A DNA stretch of 64,000 nucleotides. It comes from Amyelois transitella (taxonomy: Eukaryota > Arthropoda > Insecta > Lepidoptera > Pyralidae). The stretch lies in assembly GCF_032362555.1 (NCBI RefSeq), contig NC_083518.1, positions 7,452,501-7,516,500 of the forward strand, given 5' to 3'. Positions 11,746 through 23,100 of this stretch are shown here, piece by piece. Numbering within the stretch: position 1 is the first letter of the stretch; the number at the start of each line of letters is the position of its first letter. Both the position numbers and the translations under genes were made by a program. The notes beneath the pieces are model-generated. The model had not been told where the DNA came from. It did no database searches and worked only from the letters and a program-made list of their open reading frames with translations.

Positions 11746-12325
11746 TATTACAATCTGAGCGAGCAGAAAAGCGGTTGACACATTAAGTTTCCATTTTTTT
11801 TTTACATTTATTGTGGCACAAACAGTCAAAAATACAGATAGAATTACAAAGACAGTAAACAATATAGTAGACCAAACAGTGCCGATTATGTTTATGGTGT
11901 AGTAATTATAAAAGCATGCTTGTTAACAATCAGATGATCCTAATTATCCTAATCGTGATTTAGTACAGTGATGTTGTGAGAGCATTGTTATCCCATAAGT
12001 AAAGTTTTGTTAATCAAACTGGCGAAAATATGCAAAAATCCACGGGCTTCGAGCTGTTAAAAAATAATAATGTCAATAGGGTGTTAATTAATCTCAGTAG
12101 ATAAGTTTTGCCATTAGGAAGCCTCTAAATGTTAAAAACTATTCCACGGAGATTCTGTCGAAACCATACCTATTCAACTTCAAAATCTCTTTGTGTAAAA
12201 CCCAACTCAAGTCAGGATTGGTTCTCTCCTAACAGGTAGGAACGCGCCTTTTTGGGAGGGATTTGTAAGAGTGCGGAACGACAGAGATAAAAGAAATGTT
12301 CCATATAGATATTATTCATTAATAT

Positions 12326-12552
12326 AATCACGTCTCTTGCGGGGTAGACAGACCCAGCACACTTGCACAGCTCTACGGTAAGCTTAATTATAGAATTAAG
12401 ATTCAAAAAGTGACAGGTTGCTAGCCCATCGTCTAAAAGAAGAATCCCAAGTTTATATAACCTTATCCCTAAGTCACCTATTATGACATGCATGGGAAAG
12501 AGATGGAGAAGTCCTATTCTTTTTTATATTGGCGCCGGGAACCACACGGCAC
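12326..12552 (-). mobile_element. SINE family A, minus orientation
   Basis: Runs from atcacgtctcttgcggggtagacag to gccgggaaccacacggcac. The (gtat)n tail is lost. A B-type tail begins about 65 bases beyond its head. Confidence 0.75.
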
Positions 12553-12616
12553 TGACACTAATAGATATGAAATGTATAACAATGTCCTATGTAGTTCCAG
12601 GCATTAGAATAGGAAA

Positions 12617-12735
12617 TGCAAAGACGTCAGACGGGAATCGATCCGTGCAAAAACTTGACTTACCCAAACCTGGATCATGGTCAAACGGCGCACCCTGGGT
12701 CCTCTCCAGAGGAAAGGATGAAACCGGGAAAGGAG
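12617..12735 (+). mobile_element. SINE family B tail fragment
   Basis: Matches gtcagacgggaatcg..aaaacttgacttacccaaNcctggatcatggtcaaa.ggcgcaccctgggNcctctccagag. Related fragments lie near 21001-21100, 28590-28690, 40478-40595, 50905-51025, 52180-52235 and 55510-55570. Confidence 0.6.
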
Positions 12736-12817
12736 GAAGAAGATGAATTGGTAAAAATTTGTTCACTTCAAAACGGCCGATAGTAACTGAGGCGATTCGC
12801 TTGACTTCAAGCTTAGG

Positions 12818-12825
12818 TATATATA
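12818..12825 (+). promoter_or_regulatory. TATA box of the VPV-repeat gene at 12935
   Basis: TATATATA, followed about 30-38 bases later by an initiator-like ccagta near 12856 and by the start codon at 12935. The spacing fits a tissue-specific TATA promoter, as is common for insect cuticle genes. Confidence 0.55.
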
Positions 12826-12934
12826 CAGCCAATAGAACATTTCTGCGTACTTATCCAGTACTTACTCCGTCGGCCGGTCCATTCGATCGATTAAAAGTAA
12901 TGTGTTTTTATTGTTAACTTTTAGAAACGTTAAA

Positions 12935-15187
12935 ATGGCGATTGTCACTGTTTTTATGGTAAGTTAAGAACTCATTATCTTTTAGGGCTATTTATCTTAA
13001 TAGGAACTAACATACTTCGCCCCGATAGAAATTTATAAAAAAACCTTACTCAATAACACATCTGAAAAATAAAACCCGTATTACATATCTTCTCTCTCAT
13101 TTTTCTCTCAAAATTCTTCAGGTTATGGGTCCATTTCTGACTTATAATACTTTTCTGTCGGACAGTGTATACTGTTTTACAGAAAGCATATATTGCCATA
13201 AAATTTGTAACTATAAAGTTCAAGCAGAAAAGAAAGACGGCGTTGCTACAAATATATAATGGTTTTCACGTACAAAAAATCTTTTAGAAAATAAATTAAA
13301 TATAGTTATAAAATATTTAATAATTTCTTCCATCTAGGTATGCCATTACTCTATTACAATGTATCATACAATGTAAGTTTTTCAAGTAAGGTATTATGTG
13401 TTTAATGAAGCATCTTTTCTTTGATTATGTTGTTCAATGAAACAGAGGCGTAATGAAACATTACGTGAATTAATATTTATTGCTTTGTCCATTGTTCAAT
13501 TATTTTCCGCTTTCTTTTTAATCAAGTTCATTAGTTATTTTAGTTTCCTATAAGAAAGTATTACCAAAAATATAAGGACGCTATCGCGACCAACGCCAAT
13601 GTCAATCTGAACATTTTTCACTGACCTCTTTGGCCAGAAATTTGAAGCTGGTGTGGAAATTCTGTACGTCTTTTCATTACTCTTTGACCACACTATCTAA
13701 CCTTAATATAGAGTGGGTAGGGCAGTCTAGTCTTCACCTTGACCTCTGCCAGAGACATTGATGTATTCCACTGCAGTACTTAACCTGTCTTACTTTTCAT
13801 ATGATATAATATCGCAGCAGATAATATTTATGTGCTTTTTAGTTAAACGTACCTATTACTTACACTCCGTTTATTATAAGTTGTGTTTTAATTTATATAA
13901 TTTTTTTAAGTTAATAGTTGAGGTTCGCTTTATGGGCGAGATCTATACCAGACTAAAGCATACTTTTGGGTGCCTTAATTAGTATATGCCTCCTCTTATG
14001 CTAAATATTATCATTAAGAGAGCCAAAAAGCAGTAATTGTCGCGTCGCTCTAAGTCCTGTCACATGAATTGTTTGGCTGTTTAAAATGTCATTCCTAAAT
14101 TTAACCATTAAATCGTTTTCAGGTACTGCTCATAACCACCTCCGAGTCTTGGTCAAAAAACATAGAAGACAAAGCTAAAGTGTCAGAATTTTTGAAAACA
14201 GAAGGTATAAAGGACGTGCCATCTTCCGGGAAGGGTATAAAAAGAGGAATTTATAACACGGGGTATGGCGGTCTTAGTCATGGAACCTTGAGCTCAGGTT
14301 CTTTGGGATATTCAGGGCTTGGATACACGGCACACTCAGGTCTAGGTGTGTCAGGGATATCTGCTCCAGCGATTTCCGCTATTGGGTCGGTTTCGGGAAT
14401 AGGTGCTGCCGTATCAGCGGTACCCAGCTATGCTTCAGCTCCCGTGGCCGCGGTGGGCATTTCTTCTCCAGTAGCCGTCTCCGCCCCGGTAGCAGTGTCC
14501 GCGCCTGCAGCGGCACCCGCAGTCCACACCTCCGTTTCAGTAGAGCCAAACCCGGTGATACTCCGCCAAGAAGTCCCGCGCTACATAACTCGCACTATAA
14601 CTAGAGACGTTCAAGTTCCCGTCCAAATCCCTGTTCCCGTTCCAGTAGACAGGCAAGTCCCCGTACCCGTACAAGTACCCGTTCCTGTCCCGGTCGACCG
14701 ACCCGTCCCCGTAATTCATAAAGTCCCAGTAGAAGTTACTAGACAAGTCCCAGTGTACTACGAAAAGAGAGTGCCGTATCCCGTCAAAGTTCCCGTGCAG
14801 GTATCTGTTCCTGTGCCGGTACCGGTTGAGAAGCATATACCGGTAGACCGCCCGGTTTATATCGACCGGCCCGTGCCCGTGCCGCATACGGTTTACGTTG
14901 ATAGGCCTGTTAAAGTGGCGGTTCCTGTACACGTGGATAGGCCGTATCCTGTCCCACAGCCAGTGGTGGTAGAAAGAAAGGTAGCTGTGCCGGCTCCGGT
15001 AGCCGTGCCGGCGATTGCGGCTGCTGTACCGGCCGTGACGGCTGCCGTGCCAGCCGTGCCTGCGGTGTCAGTCCCGGCAGTTTCCAGTATCCCCTCTTAT
15101 GGCTTACCTTCAGTGCTCTCGACTGGGTATGGCTCCTCTTTCGGCCATTCATATTTGGATCATAGTAACTCCATTTCATATCATTAG
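12935..15187 (+). CDS. Secreted Val-Pro-Val repeat protein (cuticle-type), 2 exons, 362 aa
   Basis: Exon 1 (12935-12958) is only eight codons, MAIVTVFM, ending at gtaagt. Exon 2 (14123-15187) resumes in phase 0 and completes a signal peptide (VLLITTSESW). The mature protein has a Gly/Ser/Tyr/Leu-rich N-terminal part, an Ala/Val/Pro section (APVAVSAPV repeats), then from about residue 170 to 298 a Val-Pro tract with repeated VPVPVPVDR and RPVPVP units plus Tyr and His, and finally an Ala/Val/Pro and Tyr/Ser tail ending SISYH. No chitin-binding R&R domain is visible. Proteins of this style are annotated in Lepidoptera as cuticle or structural extracellular proteins; a matrix role is inferred from the secretion signal and composition. 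Poly(A) signals follow at 15243 and 15339. It shares gene structure with the genes at 29495, 39108 and 56159. Confidence 0.85.
14630..14992 (+). repeat. Coding tandem repeat: Val-Pro dipeptide tract with VDRPVPV units
   Basis: Imperfect repeats of GT(T/C/A)-CC(C/G/A) codons, punctuated by gac/gat-aga/cgg (Asp-Arg) pairs, lie inside exon 2 of the gene at 12935. Synonymous codons vary along the tract, so the amino-acid pattern looks more conserved than the DNA pattern, suggesting selection rather than recent slippage. Long opposite-strand open frames here are by-products of this codon use. Confidence 0.75.
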
Positions 15188-15242
15188 AATTGGATTTCAG
15201 GAATACATATCATGAAGAAATAGAGTCTCTGGGTTGTATAGT

Positions 15243-15248
15243 AATAAA
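15243..15248 (+). terminator. Putative poly(A) signal of the VPV gene at 12935
   Basis: AATAAA 56 bases after the stop codon; a second AATAAA lies at 15339-15344. A perfect 17-bp inverted repeat sits between them. Confidence 0.5.
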
Positions 15249-15262
15249 AGTACCCGTCATTG

Positions 15263-15307
15263 AACTTTGACATGTAAAAAATTCTTTATATTTTACATGT
15301 CAAAGTT
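15263..15307. repeat. Perfect inverted repeat (17-bp arms, 11-nt loop)
   Basis: The left arm at 15263-15279 (aactttgacatgtaaaa) is exactly complementary to the right arm at 15291-15307. It lies between two AATAAA signals, so it may form a hairpin in the longer 3' UTR. Confidence 0.85.
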
Positions 15308-15383
15308 ATTGTTTTTGTAATTTTTGAAATGATATTATAATAAACTCATGACAAGATGTTTTGTACAAAATAAGTTAGATATT

Positions 15384-15411
15384 GTAAGAATATATCTAGA
15401 TATATTCTTAC
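15384..15411. repeat. Perfect 28-bp palindrome
   Basis: Arms of 14 bases (gtaagaatatatct and its complement) meet with no loop, 77 bases after the preceding inverted repeat. Confidence 0.85.
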
Positions 15412-17149
15412 GTACGTCTCAAAACTTTTGAAATACTTACTTATTTATTATATCATTTAAACTTTTAAAAGTGTTTACAAAACAACATTTACTGTGATCA
15501 ATTGTAAAAACTTTTATGCACTCAAGTTTTATAAAAACACAAATATATTTTGTACTTGTAACATTTTATTTATATATTTCTGAGATATATTATATTAAGA
15601 ATAACATTATTGTATATTCTTATAACGTGTAATTGTTTATACATATTTTCGTAAAATCTGCGATATTTTTGTAAAATACATTCTAATAGGTATTTATGAA
15701 ATAAAAAAATAGTATTTTATTAAAATTTTAAAATGTTGCCATTGTTTTTCTTAAAATTAGCTTTATTCAAAATACATAATTTTCGTTGGACAGATTAATA
15801 CATAGATGTAGTTAGTAGGTAGTGTAACCTAATTAGAATTATCTAATGGACAGTTATTTATTTAAAGTTTTCCTACATTCATCATTATTATACTAGTGCA
15901 CAAATATTGTATATATATTAATTAGTTATAAATGTTATGTATGAAATTAGTATGATAAAGCCATTAAATTTTAATTGATATGAGATCATTAAAGGCAAGC
16001 AATTAACACTTATCACTTCATCCTTCAGAAAAATAGTCCTATTTTAATATGTCATGGCACTCAATACTTTCATATTCTACATCTCTTACAATACTTTAGT
16101 CTTTCTCTTTTAGCACAACCTACTTTCTTCCAATTTCTTTTATTCTTATTAGCCCTTCTCATGCGATCCCATTTCAGAAAATCACAACCTATAAATCAAA
16201 CATCGCTGTTTGCAGATAAGTGCAGTAAAAAGGCCTAGACGAAAAAAATAATTGTATTACGACGCTTTGTCTGAGAATCCGTCGTAGTCATGCAAATAAA
16301 TAATATAAGTACTTATATATACATGTAAATAATAAAGTCTTTATCCCTTGTCCTGACTGGCTGTCTGGTTGGCCTTGGCCAACAGTCACGAAAAGACTGA
16401 AAATCTACGTTCAGTTGTTATATTATTGGTACATAACAGTTTACAAAATTTATGTACCTAAATGTGATTCATTGTGAAAACATCATTCATAAAATCATAA
16501 AATTGAATTGGACAACGATTATTTTTTCGCAGTTATAATTACTATAGTTCGTAACAGCTCATTGAATAAAATAGCTAATATGTAACCTTACATTCTTATA
16601 AATTTAACTTACATCACAGAGACACTTAATACTGATAATTATTAAGAGACCACACTTAAAATAATTCGTAATGTAGCTTTAGATGGCACGGATAAACAAA
16701 CAATTGGTAAACATGAAGTATTTACAAAACTATCTAAACTTTACAGATCTGCTTTGATTGTCGTTAGATAGAAAACAAACTAAAAGAAAGATGACTAGTA
16801 CATAATTCAGTAATTCCCAAATTATATGTTCCAATTCAAGAAATATTTTCTTATAATATTATGTACCTCACTAGAGGTAGACCGATTTAAGGAAACCCAA
16901 GTAAGCATTTTTTTTGGGGCTTCAATACTTTTTTAGTGCCTGATATGGAAATACAAGAGTTCTTTGTTTGTTTATATGATCTAATCAGAAATTGAGAAAA
17001 GGAAAACCAACTTTTCAGAGAGATACCTAAAGAAGTAAGACATTTGTATTTTTGGAGACAATAGGGTTTCTGTAAGCCATAAAATTGGACGAGAAAAGAA
17101 GTTCAAAATTCATTGCTTATTTTTTAACTTCGTACTACCACATTTAGGG

Positions 17150-20100
17150 TTAAAAGATAATACACCGTTTTTTGTGAGGATTCATACGCGATCCGGGACG
17201 GCATTTAAAGGTCTCGGCGAAGTCTTCGCTGTTCTGGAGTGTACCTCGAGCTCTGAACATCTGAGGAGAGTGCTCGTCGTCCAGATCTTGTGCTAGGGAG
17301 ATATCCGTTGACACACCGCACCATAACTGAAAATCATGCAGAAAGTATAATTGACATTTTAAAATAAAAAGGGATCTTGTAAGAAAAAATACATCTGCTT
17401 ATTGTTTTTTTGTGTTGAAAATTTAAAAAGACGATTTTTTATACGAGTACCTAATATTGACTCGATATATACTTACTTAATCGATGCTCTTACGGCAAGG
17501 GAAAATACCGTAAACAAAATAGCATTCATGATCTGATAAAAAGGTTCGGTAAAATGGAATAATTTTTCAAATCTAACATTTTCGAGTACTTAATTTTCAT
17601 GACGATTAAATTATTGATGAAATATTTGGGGAAAAATTGTAGCTCTAGATGTTAACTAACTGCCTTCTACCTATAAAATGTATCACGACCATTAACCACC
17701 TCTGAATATATCGATTAATCCATCGTAGGCCATACGAGTAGTAAACTTATGGGCTCAGGTGTTATGTAACTGTGTTTATACGAGAGAGTTTTATCTTGGT
17801 TGAACAAGACCCTCTACAGTATTGTAAAGGGGTTTATCTTGCCATTAATCTTTCAGAAGGTTATAGTCTCGAAGTAACTTGATAATGATTCGTTGAGTGA
17901 AATGAAAATGAGCTCAGCAAAAAAGCACATGACCGACTTATCATCACATAATCGAAATCACATTGCATTGAAACTAGGAAAACAAGTATAATGATTATAC
18001 TTGCGCTAAGAAAAAAAAGGTTATCGGAATGGCTAAGAAAGGACTAATTTGAAAATTTTAGTCTAGTCTATAAATTGGTAAGGTAAGTGCGAAGAAGATA
18101 CAACTCACATTGGCGTAAGATAAGAAGAACATCTGTTCGGAAGTCATGCGTTCGAATCCCGGCAGTTTCGGCTCAGGTCCAAATTTCCGCAGATGGTGTT
18201 TCAACGCCACGAAGGCTTCCCTTAGCCCTCCGTTGTCAGCTATGTTCTCCCCCAGGGTCTTGTTACCGTCCACCTGAATATTTTAATTGTAATAAAAATT
18301 TCCATAATAGCGAAGACAAAATGTAGTGTGTTGTCGAGCAGATTGTAGAAATCAGTTGAGAAATGGCTTATTAACTTGGGATTCTTTATTTTAACGATGG
18401 ATTGGCAAACTCTCTAAGATTCTATCATCAAGCTAAACGTATAAATACCATCTTGGGAAATTCGATACGCGAAAGAGAGAGATGATTTAAAATATTAATA
18501 AAAACAGCTTGGAGTAGGTATATGAACCTGACGAGACGAGATCTTGATAACTGGATCAGGTGGGGGATGTCGCTTCGGGTAACCATGGGCCAACCATATG
18601 TACATAAGCGTTCGCGTTGGCCAAGCTTTGCGTGAGCCATTATGTAGCAGGAGCGAATGTTCTGCGCTCGACCCCCACCAAAGAGAAGATCTTACGCCAC
18701 GCTAGTGTTAAGCCTGGAGGACCGCGGCTTGAATGTGGTGTCGCAGGGTGTTGCAAGAGAAAATAGCTCTTATCCGTGGAAGCTTTGATATCGCAATTTA
18801 TCATAATTGCTGTTACTGGCTGATGACTTGTACCGTAGAGATGGTCCTCTCTCTAAAACTTACATGTTTGTCCAACACGGAGATATAGTAGGAGGAATAC
18901 TGGTCTACGAAGCACTGGGTGATGTTGACGTAGTTTGCGATGGTGTCATTGGACCACCACGGGAGCAAGTTGCCGTTCCTGTCGAACTCACGCCCTGCGC
19001 ATGTAAATTTGAAATTAAATCTAGGTGAACAAGTCAATGTTGGGATGAAAGATTAATTGAAAACGTAATATACAGGAACAGGTTTAAACTCACAGTGAGT
19101 TAACTGAAGCTTATGTTTGTTCTCTGAGACTTTTTATTGTTCATTACTTTTTTTATGAGAGGGTGTCATATGTTTCTGTATTTTATGTTTTTGCCATCAC
19201 CCAAAATATTAATAAAAAGGTAATATCTTTAAAAAATACTTATTAGTCCCAACAAATTGTACTGAAAACGATCAAATTTGCTAATTTTCAAATTGATAAA
19301 ATTATTCAACTCACCAAAATTGTCAAAGCCATGAGTTATTTCATGTCCGATCACGGTACCCAATGATCCATAATTAAGAGAACTGAAAAGTATTTTTGTA
19401 GTATGTAAGTACAAGTTCTTATATAATGTTTATATTAGCAACAACAAAATTAACGAAAGAAATCTTACTCGAGACCCAAATCGAAGAACGGATACTGTAG
19501 CATAACCATCGGAACAGCTGAAAACACATTCTTATTAAAAAATATAGATCTTGTACAACTTCTTACAAATCGAATATTGTTGGTCTAACTTACTTATAGT
19601 ATTTTCTTGAAACGTGTGGTAGGCATTTACTTCAGTAGGATCTGTCGCCCATGAAAAATAATTAGAATCGCGAAGACGGTTGAGATTTTTCTTTGTTCGC
19701 ACTTGAATAATATTCACCATATTTTCTATGTAAGTGTCTCGACTTATTTCAATACCTTCATAATATTCCTCTAACTTTCCCGGTACATAAAACCATTGAG
19801 GGTAACCAATGAATGCGTTCATTTCTATAATTTTTTTATATGTAGCTAGTTTGGTGTTGTCGTCCATCCATTTAACTTTGCCTATTAGTGAAGCTAAAGC
19901 ATTTTTTAATTCACGGATCATAATAAATACCTGAAAATATTCAAATAAAGTGCCATAATTGTCTGCCATAATTTGTCCAAAAAAAAAAAATAAAAAAAAA
20001 AAAAAATTATAAAATTCTTCAAAATAATTCGAAAGAGTATTTGTATATTTATTTGTAACCTATTCATGGAATCTCACAAACATAGTTGACAAGTGTTAAT

Positions 20101-23100
20101 GAGGCGAGATATTCTAATTCCTAAATTAGGACTATTCTCGTAGGGGTTGCTTAACAAAAATATGTATATGTATATCTAAGCAATAATCAACAGAAAATCA
20201 ATATTAACATGATTGAAAGAATATAACCTTAGGTGTCGTTATATTGTAGAAGTTGGGTTCAACAAGGGCGTAGGAGACGGCCATCCCAAACATATCGTTG
20301 ACAGCAGTGGCGCACTGCAGGCTTCTTGGCGGGAAGTAGAGGTCGCTGTGGTGCTTATGCCGGGAGTCGTAGGACCGATAGTACAACAATCGGAGTTCCT
20401 TGGTGGTGTGCACTGCTAAAACTTCTACCACCTGGATTTGGTTAAACAATATAATTGTAACTTAATGGACTACTTGCTCTTATATATGTAGTTATATTCT
20501 TTGAATGATAATCGCTAGAATAGTAAAACACTAATTGTATAAACAGGAAATCTTCATGTGGAATTATCAACTCAACAATTAAGTACCAAGTATCAATCAA
20601 TAATCATTAGATTTTTTACTAACCTTTATCCAAATGTATAGCTCAAGCACAGCTGGGTGAGTCTTTGATACTAATAATGCAATCTTCTCCATATACTTCA
20701 TGTCTAACGACGATACAAGCACTTTATCTTGTTCAAAGTCTAAATTTATTTTGGTGCCGTTGAATATGCCTTCTAAATATCTCTTCCATATTGGTTGAGG
20801 GGTTTCATTGTTTATTTCAGTATAGTTGTCTGTACGTAGCTGAATTTCATTAATGGTGTATTCAGGAATATTACTGAAAGCAAGATTTTCTTCTGGTTCC
20901 GTAGAATTATCGACTTCTAGCTAAAAATTAAAAAATAGATAATTTTTTTAATAGGAAATTGGAAGAGGGACTGTTTTTTAAAAATTCTCTTCTCCGCGTT
21001 TCATCTTCTCCTCTCCAGAGAGGGTCAGTACGTCTTTGACCACCATTCTGGTTGGTCCGGTTTTAACACAAGGCGACTACTGTCTGAGTTCCGCAATCTT
21101 TGCAGGAGCACTTTACCTATTTTATTTGGGCACTTTAATCATAGGAATACCAACGCTCTAATTGTAGGTGCCTTAATTTGTCAATATAAAAAGTAACACA
21201 TTCAATTCACTAACAAGTAGAGAGAATACCTACAATTAATATTGATCGATTACATATAAAATGTCACGTGAGGTTAAATTGCTTTAATTGTCACAGTCAA
21301 TTAACTATTATTCGGTTGTGAATGTGAAATGAAAGCTTTGAAAGAAATGAAATGTGAAAAGTACCTCATACACTTCCTCACTCAATTCGTAAAAATCATT
21401 TGCAGATAAGATAATATTGCTATCAAATTCAGATTCACTTAGGGCCGAAACATCAGGCAGCTTTCCAGACTCCTGCGCGAATATTTTAATAAGTTCAGCG
21501 TAGAACAATCTATATATTTTATCGGCTTCATTCTCTACATTACTCCCCGTTTGTCTTTTACGGTTATTATAATCGTTTTGACTAAGAATCAAAGGTTTTA
21601 CTTTTGGCTTTTTGTAAGTACGGAATAAATCGAAGAATGTATTAGATTTGCGATAGCTGTGCTTTCGCCTTTCATGGTAGAGACTGAAACAAAAAATATT
21701 TTTATTAATATTATATAAAAAAAAAATATTACATAAGTGTGTTTGTGCTCAGTTACCTTGGAAATGGGTTTGTAGTTTCAGGTGACCCCATTACTAATCT
21801 AAACACTGACGAATTTTTAGGGTCTGTGTAAATATCAAAGCCTATCAACACGTCCATTCCTAGCTGAGTCTTTATCTTGATAACAGACTCTAGCCAGTCG
21901 AAACTGTACGTTGATAAATCAATATCGCCACTAGCGTTGATGTGAGTCGGATAAGGAGGTAATTTTAGAGATTCCAGTACTTTGAAAACTGGTTTCAAAC
22001 CTATTTTCTCAAGTTTCGCTGAAAATGAAAAAAAAAAAAACATTTTACATATTGGAAACGGTATTACTGTAATTATTTCGTACTTTTACTTATTATATTA
22101 GTTATATATATATATATATATATATAACTAATATTCTAGTATCTAGGCAGACTACAATTTCCACTTGTTATACTCCTCGTATAGTCCATTTGTTGCATCT
22201 TGATCAACCGGAGCTTCCTCGACTAGATCTTGGTTCGTCTTGGCCTTTCCCTTTCAACGGTCCCATTCACAATCTCCTTGTATTTCTGCTTGGTCGACCT
22301 ACTTTATTTCATCCTCTAGCTGCACGTGACCAAACCATCTAAGCATTCGAAGCCTTTCAAAGCCACATTAAGAGACAGATCGTTCCTATTCTACACTTTA
22401 GTACCTGTGTTCATACAAGACGCGTAAAAATCCTTAGCTTGCATCACTGGCTTTAGATCTCCTGTAGTGTTCTTAGCGAGCATATCTCTGACTAGCGCGT
22501 ACACCTTGCGTTGCTTGTCGCGGAACCAGTCGTAGGAGGCATACATGTCGGGTCTGGGGTGATCACTGGCCCAGTTGCCGCAGGCATACTGAAATATTAA
22601 TTAATTTACGTCTCGGCTTGCTAAACTGAAAATGTAAAATGAAATGTTTTGGTGTAGAAATTAACTGAGTTAAACTGTGCCGTTGACGTCACGATCATTT
22701 ATGTTTTTGCCTATATGAGCTAGATCTATGATAGCCCTTGGAAACCGTAGTAACCGTTCCACAACGATATTTTTTATATAAATAAAGATGAATAAAGGAT
22801 AATATTTACTTTAGTATATACAGCAGTCATAAATACCTTATAGAAATCATCGCAAGGATCTACTGTGGTGTCCATAGACACCGCCAGGTTGCTGGCCGAC
22901 TGGAGACACTGCTTGCTGAGGCACACCAGCACAGGACGGTGACGGGCTCTTATATCTGGAAAATGAAGAAACAGCATTAAATAATTGAGAAATTTATGTA
23001 TGTATTATTATTTATGTCATAAATAAAACAATAAAGCCCAGGTTAGAATCTGGACGTTGAATTTATTGATATCATTTTTCAAAGTCCTTCCATGCGGATC

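Larger units (their letters stand above)
9777..12817. other. Intergenic region with repeat fragments
   Basis: 3' UTR of the Notch-ligand-like gene to about 10310. A fragment of the gggaatttcggg repeat lies near 10690-10750, a diverged LINE tail at about 10842-11012, SINE head (minus) at 11024-11088, tandem SINE pieces at 11523-11745, SINE family A (minus) at 12326-12552, and a B-type SINE tail at 12617-12735. No gene was seen. Confidence 0.6.
15188..17149. other. Region between the convergent VPV and neprilysin genes
   Basis: 3' UTR of the VPV gene with two hairpins, then AT-rich DNA. A heavily diverged SINE-A tail lies at about 16340-16425 (ccaacagtcacgaaaagactgaaaatctacgttcag). No gene was seen. 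Confidence 0.6.

Noticed and set aside
14537-15179. Long antisense frames opposite the VPV gene
   Set aside because: They arise from the repeated Val and Pro codons of the real gene; the sense frame has a signal peptide, splice sites and a poly(A) signal.
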